Source of the DNA: 2-01-FULL-39-10-A sp964565795
GTDB lineage: Bacteria > Patescibacteriota > Microgenomatia > Levybacterales > UBA12049
Reading direction: 5' to 3'
DNA: 7,016 bases
NCBI GenBank assembly: GCA_964565795.1
Contig: CAZMGC010000041.1
Coordinates: 1-7,016 of the forward strand
Shown piece by piece: positions 1-6,091 of the stretch. The stretch's first letter is position 1, and the number at the start of each line of letters is the position of its first letter. The translations under genes were made by a program, and so were the position numbers. The notes beneath the pieces are model-generated. The model made no database searches, had not been told where the DNA came from, and worked only from the letters and a program-made list of their open reading frames with translations.

Positions 1-153
1 CAATCTCACCATATCATTCCGGATTGTTGCAGGAGAAGCCGACAATGAGTGTTTTTTCTCAAGAGTCTCGCTTCCTACAGGTTCTGCTGTTTCAATGTAC
101 TCCTCAATTAGAGATTTTAAGATCTCTATTTGACGTTGTGTCAAATCATGCAT
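1..153 (-). CDS. hrcA: Heat-inducible transcription repressor HrcA, N-terminal 51 residues (runs off window edge)
   Basis: HrcA is the DNA-binding repressor of class I heat-shock operons (groE, dnaK) and binds the CIRCE operator. Only the N-terminal winged-helix region is present here. The visible signature is LTQRQIEILKSLIEEYIE, followed by the EPVGS motif (residues 25-29) and the recognition-helix motif SPATIRNDM (40-48), all characteristic of HrcA. The ATG at 151-153 fits the family N-terminus. The gene continues off the left edge, so the HrcA core domain cannot be assessed. A CIRCE-like operator overlaps its promoter at 172-208, which implies autoregulation. There is no Shine-Dalgarno sequence in the predicted leader of about 20 nt. 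hrcA often precedes grpE/dnaK/dnaJ, which could lie beyond the left edge. The identification rests on sequence motifs plus the matching operator and is strong despite the short length. Confidence 0.9.
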   Translation of the reverse strand, partial: MHDLTQRQIEILKSLIEEYIETAEPVGSETLEKKHSLSASPATIRNDMVRL

Positions 154-171
154 AACTTGTAAAAATCTAGA

Positions 172-198
172 TTAGCAGTAATATAACACGTCTGCTAA
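172..198. promoter_or_regulatory. CIRCE-like operator (HrcA binding site)
   Basis: An inverted repeat with the exact 9-9-9 CIRCE geometry: left arm TTAGCAGTA (172-180), 9-nt spacer (181-189), right arm GTCTGCTAA (190-198). The consensus CIRCE arms are TTAGCACTC and GAGTGCTAA, so each arm matches 7 of 9 positions and the outer TTAGCA/TGCTAA are intact. The inner arm positions diverge and two inner pairs (179/191 and 180/190) do not pair. It sits directly upstream of hrcA and covers its -10 box, the likely transcription start and most of the -35/-10 spacer, as expected for a repressor site. Confidence 0.82.
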
Positions 199-208
199 TT
201 CCTGTCAA
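180..208 (-). promoter_or_regulatory. Sigma70-type promoter of hrcA
   Basis: On the minus strand, a perfect -35 TTGACA (203-208) is separated by exactly 17 nt from a -10 TATATT (180-185, 5 of 6 consensus). Transcription would start near 173, inside the CIRCE-like repeat, giving a leader of about 20 nt before the ATG at 153. The leader contains no Shine-Dalgarno sequence. The promoter is fully overlapped by the operator, consistent with heat-relieved repression. Confidence 0.8.
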
Positions 209-230
209 GAGGGTTTTAAATTGCTATACT
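202..230 (+). promoter_or_regulatory. Promoter of the 134-aa membrane protein, predicted leaderless
   Basis: The -10 TATACT (225-230) is preceded by an extended -10 TG (222-223). A partial -35 CTGTCA (202-207, 4 of 6) lies 17 nt upstream. The -35 box overlaps the divergent hrcA -35 box on the other strand. Only 7 nt separate the -10 hexamer from the ATG at 238, so the predicted transcript begins at or within a base or two of the start codon. Confidence 0.65.
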
Positions 231-237
231 AAATTCT

Positions 238-642
238 ATGGATAATCTTGCCCATTCTAGAAAAAAGCGACCAAAAATAAAGCCAATCGCCAGAAAAAGA
301 CATAACTACGCTTACCTACTAGCTTCAATTCTGCTTTCTATATTAATCTCTTATCTTTTTGTAAACTTCTCTCCTTATCACAAATTTCAAGTTCCTGCCC
401 TGCCGGCAGGCGGGTCAAACATATCAATCCCTATACTTCCAATATTCTTTACGCTTTTAGGGATTTTAATTTTTTCAATTTCAACATTTTTATTTATACA
501 AAAACAACATGGCGTAGTCTTAACACTAACGATTCTGGGATATTTACTGATGCGTCTGATTGGGCTCACTCACTGGATTTTCTTAATATTAGTTATAGGA
601 TTATTAATTACAGTCGAACTTTTTATTATTAAAAAGAAATAA
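238..642 (+). CDS. Small polytopic membrane protein of unknown function (134 aa)
   Basis: I do not recognise a named family. The protein has a strongly basic, presumably cytoplasmic N-terminus (residues 8-22, rich in K/R), then four likely transmembrane helices at about 24-43, 64-87, 92-108 and 111-131, ending in a KKK tail. The loop between helices 1 and 2 contains PALPAGG (53-59), encoded entirely by the GC-rich palindromic insertion at 394-414. That loop therefore probably tolerates insertion. The gene is divergent from hrcA and its stop codon abuts the stop of the convergent pilin-like operon with no gap. The ATG is chosen because an extended -10 box lies 7 nt upstream. It has no visible catalytic residues, so a structural or transport-associated role cannot be told apart. 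Confidence 0.75.
   Translation: MDNLAHSRKKRPKIKPIARKRHNYAYLLASILLSILISYLFVNFSPYHKFQVPALPAGGSNISIPILPIFFTLLGILIFSISTFLFIQKQHGVVLTLTILGYLLMRLIGLTHWIFLILVIGLLITVELFIIKKK
394..414. repeat. GC-rich palindromic element inserted in coding sequence
   Basis: A 21-bp block of almost pure G+C in a strongly AT-rich gene. Its core is the perfect 12-bp palindrome CCTGCCGGCAGG (399-410), flanked by a partial extra CCTGCC copy on the left and GCGGG on the right. It is in frame, exactly seven codons long and encodes PALPAGG in a loop between membrane helices. Palindromes with this core are, from recollection, dispersed in many Patescibacteria genomes and produce LPAG-type peptides in proteins. Only one copy is visible in this window, so its repetitive nature cannot be shown here. 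Confidence 0.6.
619..636. terminator. AT-rich hairpin at a convergent junction (weak terminator candidate)
   Basis: CTTTTT (619-624) and AAAAAG (631-636) form a perfect 6-bp stem around the loop ATTATT. It lies inside the last codons of the 134-aa gene and 6 nt beyond the stop of the opposing operon. The stem is almost all A/T and no clear trailing U-run follows on either strand, so it is a weak candidate. It is listed because there is no intergenic space for a conventional terminator. Confidence 0.25.
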
Positions 643-1548
643 TTAATCAGAAGTCCTTAAACCAAATTGAATAGTCAGATTTCCGCTATCCTTTTCAGCA
701 TTAGAAAAATCTAAAGCAAAAGATTGAGGATTCTCAGATCCTCCAAATTGTAATTCAAAACTATTTCTTGATGGGTCAACTAAAAAGAGCTCTCTGACAG
801 TAGTTTTTGCTCCCCTCCCTCCACTTGGAATTAAACCACCAATAGAATCAACATAAGTTTCTCCATTTTTAATTTTAAAAAAGTCATCCCCATATAGAAA
901 TTCATCAACCTCCTCTGTGTTTTCAACCCTATATTCTAGAAGTAAATTATTTTTACCGCGCTCAGCACTTGGATCATCTATTTTAGAGGATAAATACGCA
1001 TGCGTGATAAAAACCGTTGAATTAAATCTGGAAATAAATTGCTTATTAGGCCTCAGTTGCATAATGTTTTCCTGAACATCAAGCGTAATAGTATTTTTAT
1101 CATCCAAATCTCCATTTATTTTCTTTTTATATTCCTCAACTATGTAATCAATTACTTTTTGATCAGTACATGAATATCCTTTTTTAAATATTTCTCCGCC
1201 TTCCGGAGAACCGCTGTTTGTTTTTTCCCAGAAATCAGATGAATCAGTATTAAAAGTTGTACACAGCTGATAGCTTGTTTCCGTTACTTTTTTATATTCA
1301 TAAGGTTTTTTTGTCTCGGGGTCTGTTAAATTCTTAACACTTATTTCATCAATGCTTTGCGGAATTTTACCCTCATTTGAATAAAAAGAATTAATCGATA
1401 CCCGAATTTCACCAAAGTCATCCAATCTTTTCCTATCAAATGCATATCCCTTTTTAACAAGAGGATTTCCCGAGTCAAATATTGTTAATGTTATTAAAGA
1501 TAGGATTAATAAACCGAGGCTTGCTATAAAAATATAAGATTTGTTCAT
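643..1548 (-). CDS. Pilin-like, membrane-anchored two-domain protein, paralogue A (301 aa)
   Basis: Last gene of a three-gene operon and a tandem paralogue of the gene before it. An N-terminal helix (about 5-24) after MNKSYIFI looks like a signal anchor. Residues 36-103 hold a pilin-like pattern: AFDRKR, an alpha-helical stretch with SFYSNEGKIP, then DPETKKPYEY and SYQLCTTF. C96 and C127 (in KKGYSC) match two cysteines of the paralogue and could form an exported disulfide. The C-terminal half (about 175-297) is beta-rich, with GKNNLLLEYRVEN and a late LDFS motif, resembling DUF4352/telokin-like folds. The last point is inference from pattern only. The start lies 9 nt after the upstream stop with no Shine-Dalgarno sequence. 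It lacks a prepilin peptidase site (no G followed by FTL-type sequence), so it is unlikely to be a true pilin. An extracytoplasmic role is likely; the function is unknown. Confidence 0.75.
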   Translation of the reverse strand: MNKSYIFIASLGLLILSLITLTIFDSGNPLVKKGYAFDRKRLDDFGEIRVSINSFYSNEGKIPQSIDEISVKNLTDPETKKPYEYKKVTETSYQLCTTFNTDSSDFWEKTNSGSPEGGEIFKKGYSCTDQKVIDYIVEEYKKKINGDLDDKNTITLDVQENIMQLRPNKQFISRFNSTVFITHAYLSSKIDDPSAERGKNNLLLEYRVENTEEVDEFLYGDDFFKIKNGETYVDSIGGLIPSGGRGAKTTVRELFLVDPSRNSFELQFGGSENPQSFALDFSNAEKDSGNLTIQFGLRTSD

Positions 1549-1557
1549 GGAAGAGGC

Positions 1558-2487
1558 CTATCTTTTTTCAACAAACCCTTTGTCTAAATCTAAATATCCA
1601 CTAACTGTTGATGATTTAGAAAAGTCCAGATTTACAGTAGTGTAATTTTCATAATCGCCAACAAGCATATTTATATTACTTGTTGACTTATCTATTAAAA
1701 ATAATGCATAAACTTTTCCGGTTTTATTTTCTGAGATATATTCACTGCTCTCAGAACTTATACTATTGGTCTTATTCTCAATACTAACCTCCCCAAAATC
1801 TCCCCCATAGAAAGTAGTTGCCTTTGATTTATTTAAAACTGTATATTCAACTAGAAGCGAATTCTTTCCAACCATATAATCGCCATTGATTACTTTTACT
1901 TCTGACAAATAGGCATTTGTGAGAGTAATATCTGCATCAAAATCCTCGGAGCTCCATTTGCTATTAGGACTTAGGACTTTAATACTAGTTGGTCCAGGAG
2001 TTAAAGCTGGACTAGGTTCATCATAAGAGTAATCAGGATAATTATCGCCGACAAGGTATTTATCTATTTCATATTTTATACAGTCATACCCTTTTTTGTG
2101 ATCTTTTTTTACACCATAATCATAATCTTCATAATAATTACTTTTTTTCTTTTTTGCATTTACCTCCTTGCTATCTGTAGAAAATTTTGTGCAAAGCTCG
2201 TATGAAGTCTCAGAAACCTTTTTGTAATCATAGGGCTTATTTGTCTCTGGGTCTAAAATAAATTCTGTGCCTTCTCTTTTTAAGTCTGATAATTTATCAG
2301 GAAGCTTATTATTATCCTCATAATAATACTCTATCTCATATGAAGCAGTTGAGAAATTAGACATTCTTTTTTGATCAAAAGCTAAAGCCCTTTTAGACAG
2401 AGGACTACCAACCTCTAAAAAACTTGCAATAACCAATATGCAAATAAAAATTCCCAGTAAGCCAATGAAGATATAGCTCTTATTCAT
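1558..2487 (-). CDS. Pilin-like, membrane-anchored two-domain protein, paralogue B (309 aa)
   Basis: Middle gene of the operon, sharing its first eight residues MNKSYIFI and overall layout with the downstream paralogue. It has a membrane anchor at about 5-24, then AFDQKR (36-41), YYYEDNNKLP (54-63), DPETNKPYDY (79-88) and SYELCTKF (95-102). The cysteines C99 and C136 (KKGYDC) are conserved between the copies. A low-complexity Tyr/Asp/Lys stretch (about 111-155) and a proline-rich linker (158-168) separate this half from a beta-rich C-terminal domain (about 184-302) with GKNSLLVEYTVLNK and NLDFS. The first half matches a family I recall downstream of DUF5671 genes in Patescibacteria. The ATG overlaps the end of the DUF5671 gene by 8 bp, which implies translational coupling, and there is no Shine-Dalgarno sequence. 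It ends with TAG, the only TAG stop among the complete genes here. The function is unknown, probably extracytoplasmic. Confidence 0.75.
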   Translation of the reverse strand: MNKSYIFIGLLGIFICILVIASFLEVGSPLSKRALAFDQKRMSNFSTASYEIEYYYEDNNKLPDKLSDLKREGTEFILDPETNKPYDYKKVSETSYELCTKFSTDSKEVNAKKKKSNYYEDYDYGVKKDHKKGYDCIKYEIDKYLVGDNYPDYSYDEPSPALTPGPTSIKVLSPNSKWSSEDFDADITLTNAYLSEVKVINGDYMVGKNSLLVEYTVLNKSKATTFYGGDFGEVSIENKTNSISSESSEYISENKTGKVYALFLIDKSTSNINMLVGDYENYTTVNLDFSKSSTVSGYLDLDKGFVEKR

Positions 2488-3100
2488 GCTTTTCAGTTCT
2501 TACGCCGTAGAAAAAATAAAGAAAAATTAACGCATTGATTCCAACTGTTACTAAAAAATGGAGTATAAAATTTACACTAAAGTTTCCTGTTAATGATCCA
2601 TAAACCAAAGAAATTAATTTATAAAGCATAAAAAGAAATGTAATTATCAGTGTGTTATAAATTAAACCTTTTCTTAATTTGAGATGATGTAATTCCGGAT
2701 TTTCTTTGGCCCTTTTTTTTGTATGTAAAAAAAGAAATGCAAATAAAGGATAAGTTACTATCATTGCGGATGCTAAAGCAGGAAGAATTCCTCCTCCACC
2801 TGCGTCTCCAGATGAGAACAAAAATATCCAGCTGAATATAGATCCACCATCATAATCTGAATTTAATGGAGGAAAAAATTTATCTACATAATAATGTATG
2901 AAAAGCCCTACACTGGTTGCCAAAACATACATACTTATGAACATCAGCGCATATTCAAGGTTGTCCCACATTGTTATTGAGGGATTATTACTCTCAGGTT
3001 TCTGAGGTGGAATAGTTTGCTCGGTAACTTGCTGAGCGACTACCGGCTGAGACGACGGAGATTGAGCAACCTCACTTACTTGATTATTATTCTGGTCCAC
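2480..3100 (-). CDS. DUF5671-family membrane protein (206 aa), GTG start
   Basis: First gene of the operon. The N-terminal 40 residues are a soluble tail rich in Gln, Asn, Pro and Ser. Likely membrane helices follow at about 48-72, 105-127, 144-167 and 177-199, with a glycine-rich loop (GDAGGGG, 98-104) before the second. The pattern from LRKGLIYNTLIITF through VYGSLTGNFSVNFILHFLVTV to FLYFFYGVR fits the DUF5671 repeat, a membrane domain common in Patescibacteria with no established biochemical function. The start codon is GTG (3098-3100). It is supported by a perfect -35 box and a -10-like hexamer ending 6 nt upstream. The 8-bp overlap with the next gene suggests coupled synthesis with the two pilin-like proteins, so a membrane complex or export partner is a reasonable inference. 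Confidence 0.75.
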   Translation of the reverse strand: MDQNNNQVSEVAQSPSSQPVVAQQVTEQTIPPQKPESNNPSITMWDNLEYALMFISMYVLATSVGLFIHYYVDKFFPPLNSDYDGGSIFSWIFLFSSGDAGGGGILPALASAMIVTYPLFAFLFLHTKKRAKENPELHHLKLRKGLIYNTLIITFLFMLYKLISLVYGSLTGNFSVNFILHFLVTVGINALIFLYFFYGVRTEKHE

Positions 3101-3106
3101 GATTTT

Positions 3107-3135
3107 AGCTTATGGCTTAATAATGTCCATGTCAA
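3107..3135 (-). promoter_or_regulatory. Promoter of the DUF5671/pilin-like operon, predicted leaderless
   Basis: A perfect -35 TTGACA (3130-3135 on the minus strand) is followed after 17 nt by TAAGCT (3107-3112), which matches 3 of 6 -10 consensus positions including the key first TA and last T. Exactly 6 nt then separate the hexamer from the GTG start at 3100. A second A/T hexamer TAAAAT (3102-3107) lies too close to the start and too far from the -35 box to be used with it. Confidence 0.55.
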
Positions 3136-3136
3136 G

Positions 3137-3165
3137 TTGTTTAAGGCTAGCTTCTCTGTTAAAAT
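3137..3165 (+). promoter_or_regulatory. Promoter of metG, predicted nearly leaderless
   Basis: The -10 TAAAAT (3160-3165, 5 of 6) lies 17 nt downstream of TTGTTT (3137-3142, 3 of 6). Nine nt separate the -10 box from the metG ATG, so the mRNA leader would be only about 2-3 nt. It is back to back with the divergent operon promoter, whose -35 box ends one base away. Confidence 0.55.
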
Positions 3166-3174
3166 TAGCCTGCC

Positions 3175-4590
3175 ATGAATAAATTTTATATAACAACTGC
3201 AATTCCTTATGTAAATGGCCGCCCTCACATAGGCCATGCTCTTGAGTATTTTCAAGCTGATACCATAAGAAATTATCACAAGCTTCTAGGAGAGGAGACT
3301 CTTCTTCTTTCTGGTGCTGATGAAAATGCTTTAAAAAATGTTCAAACAGCAGAGGCAGAGGGAGTTCCTACACAAGAATTATTAGACAGAAATTCAAAAA
3401 TATTTGAAGAGTCGTACGCAAAGCTTGGGGTAAAACTTGATGTTTTTGAAAGAGGATCTGACGCAACTCATCATTTTCCTGGAGTTCAAAAACTTTGGGA
3501 ACTTTGTGACAAAAATGGAGATATTTATAAAAAATCTTATACTGGTCTTTACTGCGTAGGATGTGAGAGTTTTAAAACAGAAAAGGAATTAATCGACGGA
3601 AAATGCCCTGAACACCAAAAAGCCCCTGAAAAAGTTACTGAAGAAAATTATTTTTTTAAGTTATCAAATTACCAGGAAAAACTTTTAAAATTAATTGAAA
3701 GTGACGAACTTAAAATTGTACCAATCAGCAAAAGAAATGAAATTTTGTCTTTTATAAAACAGGGGCTCGAGGACTTCAGTATTTCTAGAAGCAAAGATAG
3801 AGCTAAGGGGGTTGGAGTTCCAGTGCCCGGTGATGAAACCCAAGTTATGTATGTTTGGTTTGACGCTTTAGCAATTTATATAACCGGAATTGGATATGGC
3901 GTTGATCAAGCAATGTTTGAAAAATGGTGGCCAGCAAGTGTTCATGTAATTGGCAAAGACATAAATAGATTCCATACTATTTATTGGCCAGCAATGCTTT
4001 TATCAGCTGGACTTTCGACACCGAAAACAGTTTTAGTTCATGGATTTGTCCAATCAGGCGGAGAAAAAATGTCAAAGTCATTAGGAAACGTTATCGATCC
4101 ATTTGAAATATCAGAAAAATATGGGTTAGAGCCCTTTAGGTATTACATGCTTTCTCAAATCCCGACAACTGATGACGGCGACTTTACACTAGAAAGATTC
4201 ATAGAAGTTTATAATTCAGATCTGGCAAATGGTCTTGGGAATTTAGTGGCAAGAGTTGCTCGTCTCTGTGAAAAAGTGGAATTAGAAAACATCTCATCAA
4301 TTAACAGCCTCTATCCAGAATTACAAAGATTTATTGAAAGATATGAATTATCAAACGCTCTTTCATTCATTAATAGGCAAATATCGGCAATTGATAAACG
4401 TGTAAACGATGACGAACCTTGGAAACAAGAAAATGATAATCTTAAAAATTTATTAGTAGATTACGTTGAAGAAATAAATAGAATCGCATATAATCTTAAA
4501 CCATTTCTTCCAGAAACATCTGAAAAAATTCAAAATATTTTTTCAGAATCAAAAGTTAAATCCACTTCTCCACTTTTCCCAAGAATTTAA
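3175..4590 (+). CDS. metG: Methionyl-tRNA synthetase, compact form without C-terminal tRNA-binding domain (471 aa)
   Basis: A cytoplasmic class I aminoacyl-tRNA synthetase that charges tRNA-Met for initiation and elongation. The catalytic Rossmann fold is marked by PHIGHALEY (HIGH at 18-21) and EKMSKSLGN (KMSKS at 298-302). The connective-peptide zinc knuckle uses C127, C130, C144 and H147 (CVGC and CPEH), the single-zinc pattern. YVWFDAL (226-232) contributes to the methionine pocket region. The alpha-helical anticodon-binding domain spans about 340-460, and the protein ends in SPLFPRI. Many bacterial MetRS continue into an EMAPII/Trbp111-like domain; here it is absent, giving a length like the shorter bacterial forms. 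The ATG fits the family N-terminus (KFYITTAIPYVNG). The last four bases overlap the stop of the convergent DUF2079 gene. Confidence 0.97.
   Translation: MNKFYITTAIPYVNGRPHIGHALEYFQADTIRNYHKLLGEETLLLSGADENALKNVQTAEAEGVPTQELLDRNSKIFEESYAKLGVKLDVFERGSDATHHFPGVQKLWELCDKNGDIYKKSYTGLYCVGCESFKTEKELIDGKCPEHQKAPEKVTEENYFFKLSNYQEKLLKLIESDELKIVPISKRNEILSFIKQGLEDFSISRSKDRAKGVGVPVPGDETQVMYVWFDALAIYITGIGYGVDQAMFEKWWPASVHVIGKDINRFHTIYWPAMLLSAGLSTPKTVLVHGFVQSGGEKMSKSLGNVIDPFEISEKYGLEPFRYYMLSQIPTTDDGDFTLERFIEVYNSDLANGLGNLVARVARLCEKVELENISSINSLYPELQRFIERYELSNALSFINRQISAIDKRVNDDEPWKQENDNLKNLLVDYVEEINRIAYNLKPFLPETSEKIQNIFSESKVKSTSPLFPRI
4519..4547. terminator. Long AT-rich inverted repeat near the metG/DUF2079 junction (bidirectional terminator candidate)
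   Basis: An 11-bp perfect stem, TCTGAAAAAAT (4519-4529) with ATTTTTTCAGA (4537-4547), around a 7-nt loop. It lies within the last codons of metG and about 40 nt past the DUF2079 stop on the opposite strand. Being symmetric with A- and T-runs inside the stem, it could affect transcription in both directions. It lacks a GC-rich stem and a following U-run, and encodes ordinary protein sequence (SEKIQNIFSES), so coincidence is possible. Confidence 0.3.
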
Positions 4591-6062
4591 TAAGGACGTT
4601 TTTCTACAGTATAAATTTTAGCTGACCCAAACTCTTTATATTTTTTAATTGTTCCGTCTTTTTCCATATTATTAAGTCCTTCGATAAAATCTTCGCGATT
4701 CGCTAAAAGATTTATAATATTCCATTCAGGAGATGTATCGACAATCATATACTCTGGATCTCCAGCCCATTTAAACCATTTACAATTAGGTTTTCCGCAT
4801 GGAGAATTTTCACTAAAATCTTTTCCATCTCCCCACATAGTAACTATTAATTTTCTATTTGAAATATGAGGAGAAATATTTACCTGGGTTACCACATATG
4901 CATCTTTTGGTAAAGCGCTTATTGCCATTTTTATATTTTCTACTCCAGTGGGTTTAGTCCAAAACCAATTCTTAGATAAATATGTTAATGGTGCATGAAG
5001 CATATAGGTAGTAAGCGCCGCAAAAAATAAAATATAAAGAGAGAGATATTTATTATTTAGTTTTTTATATTTTCCAATAACTAAGATTGTTGGCCAAACC
5101 AAAAGTAACGCGTCTGTTACGCGATAATGAAGAAATACGCTTTGCGCAGAAGTTGTTGTATCATTTCCCAAAATAAAATAGTGAGCAAGATCTCCTAAAT
5201 ACGGAATTAAAGATATTGGATTTAAAAGCGGAAGATAACCAAAAGAATTTAATGTGTAAAAAATAACTTGTCTTTTTTCCGGTGTATTAAAAAAATTAAA
5301 TAAGTCTATGTTTGATAAAAGTCCATTTTCATTTGCAAATCTGTAACCATCTGCAAAATATGGAAAGAAAATAAAAAATATAAAAATAGAATAAATAATG
5401 GAAACAAAAATAAAAAATAAATTAACTCTCCTTCTGTTAATAATTAGGTAAACAAAAGAAATCAAAAATGTCAGAAGCGCTATGTCTTCTTTACTTGTAA
5501 TTGCTAGGAAGAAAAATAAAGTGGCTCCCCATTTTTTATTAACATCTAAAAAGTATATAAAGAATGCTAGAAAACTCGCTCCGAAAACTAGACTGTGAAC
5601 ATCAGACCACAATGCATTCTGAACTCCAAAAAAAGTAAAATAAGAAATTAGAAGCGAAAGCGAAAGATAAATATTAATTTTATATTTTCGCGCCAATAAA
5701 TATACAGGAATCCCAGAAAGAGCAAAAAATAAAGCCTGAAGAAAAATTAAAGTTTCCGAATTCGGATGTATCCAATAAAAAGGAGATAAAAATAAAAGTA
5801 TTATTTCAACGTGATCCCAAAAAACTGGAGTAAACGCATAGGCGTGCACAGTAGAGTCAGGGGGTAAAAATCTACTATATTCCCATACGGCTTGATTTAT
5901 AACTGAAAGATCATAGCCTGTCATAAAATGCATATGTTTAACAAATCCAAGAACTAAATATGCAAAGAAAAAAGAAAAGCAAATTAAACCCGCGAGAAGA
6001 TATTCTTTTTTTTTAAAAATTTTAAGAAGTTTCACAAATTTATTATAGACTAATAATTGCAT
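4587..6062 (-). CDS. DUF2079 polytopic membrane protein, probable GT-C-like glycosyltransferase (491 aa)
   Basis: A large integral membrane protein with about ten hydrophobic helices over residues 20-360, then a soluble domain at about 365-491. DUF2079-type motifs are visible: GYDLSVINQAVW (49-60), the DH pair (83-84), FLSPFYWIHP (91-100), WSDVH (152-156), SKEDIAL (190-196) and LHYR (311-314). In the C-terminal domain, ALPKDAYVVTQVNISPHIS and EYMIVD fit the family. DUF2079 resembles lipid-linked-sugar GT-C enzymes with an acidic residue in the first outer loop; donor and acceptor are unknown. Two starts are possible: ATG at 6062, or GTG at 6035, which lies 6 nt after a perfect TATAAT and gives a natural N-terminus VKLLKIFKKKEY. 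A run of nine A residues encodes K17-K19. The stop overlaps the convergent metG stop by 4 bp. Confidence 0.85.
   Translation of the reverse strand: MQLLVYNKFVKLLKIFKKKEYLLAGLICFSFFFAYLVLGFVKHMHFMTGYDLSVINQAVWEYSRFLPPDSTVHAYAFTPVFWDHVEIILLFLSPFYWIHPNSETLIFLQALFFALSGIPVYLLARKYKINIYLSLSLLISYFTFFGVQNALWSDVHSLVFGASFLAFFIYFLDVNKKWGATLFFFLAITSKEDIALLTFLISFVYLIINRRRVNLFFIFVSIIYSIFIFFIFFPYFADGYRFANENGLLSNIDLFNFFNTPEKRQVIFYTLNSFGYLPLLNPISLIPYLGDLAHYFILGNDTTTSAQSVFLHYRVTDALLLVWPTILVIGKYKKLNNKYLSLYILFFAALTTYMLHAPLTYLSKNWFWTKPTGVENIKMAISALPKDAYVVTQVNISPHISNRKLIVTMWGDGKDFSENSPCGKPNCKWFKWAGDPEYMIVDTSPEWNIINLLANREDFIEGLNNMEKDGTIKKYKEFGSAKIYTVEKRPY
6042..6047 (-). promoter_or_regulatory. Perfect -10 box TATAAT upstream of the alternative GTG start of the DUF2079 gene
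   Basis: A consensus TATAAT on the minus strand lies inside the first codons of the long reading frame, exactly 6 nt before the GTG at 6033-6035. No good -35 box is present at 16-18 nt spacing (AATCCA at 17). The same -10-to-start distance occurs at several other genes here, so this supports the shorter, leaderless start over the ATG at 6062. Confidence 0.45.
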
Positions 6063-6085
6063 TTTGGATTAGAAAATACTACTGT
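6057..6085 (+). promoter_or_regulatory. Weak promoter candidate of the YetF-like gene
   Basis: TTGCAT (6057-6062) and TACTGT (6080-6085) are spaced by 17 nt and each matches 3 of 6 consensus positions. The -10-like hexamer ends 6 nt before the ATG at 6092. Taken alone this is weak; it is supported mainly by the identical geometry at other genes in the window. Confidence 0.3.
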
Positions 6086-6091
6086 TAGCTT

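Noticed and set aside
387..569. 60-codon minus-strand reading frame
   Set aside because: It lies wholly inside the 134-aa membrane gene, has no promoter at its start and its translation shows no membrane or domain pattern; it is an antisense shadow.
643..2487. True type IV pilins for the two paralogues
   Set aside because: No prepilin peptidase cleavage motif (G followed by FTL/I-E at +5) precedes the hydrophobic helix, and both proteins are much longer than pilins; only the resemblance of the middle region is retained.
3076..3279. 67-codon minus-strand reading frame
   Set aside because: It overlaps the start of metG antisense, the divergent promoters and the start of the DUF5671 gene. Its composition looks random, so it is a shadow.
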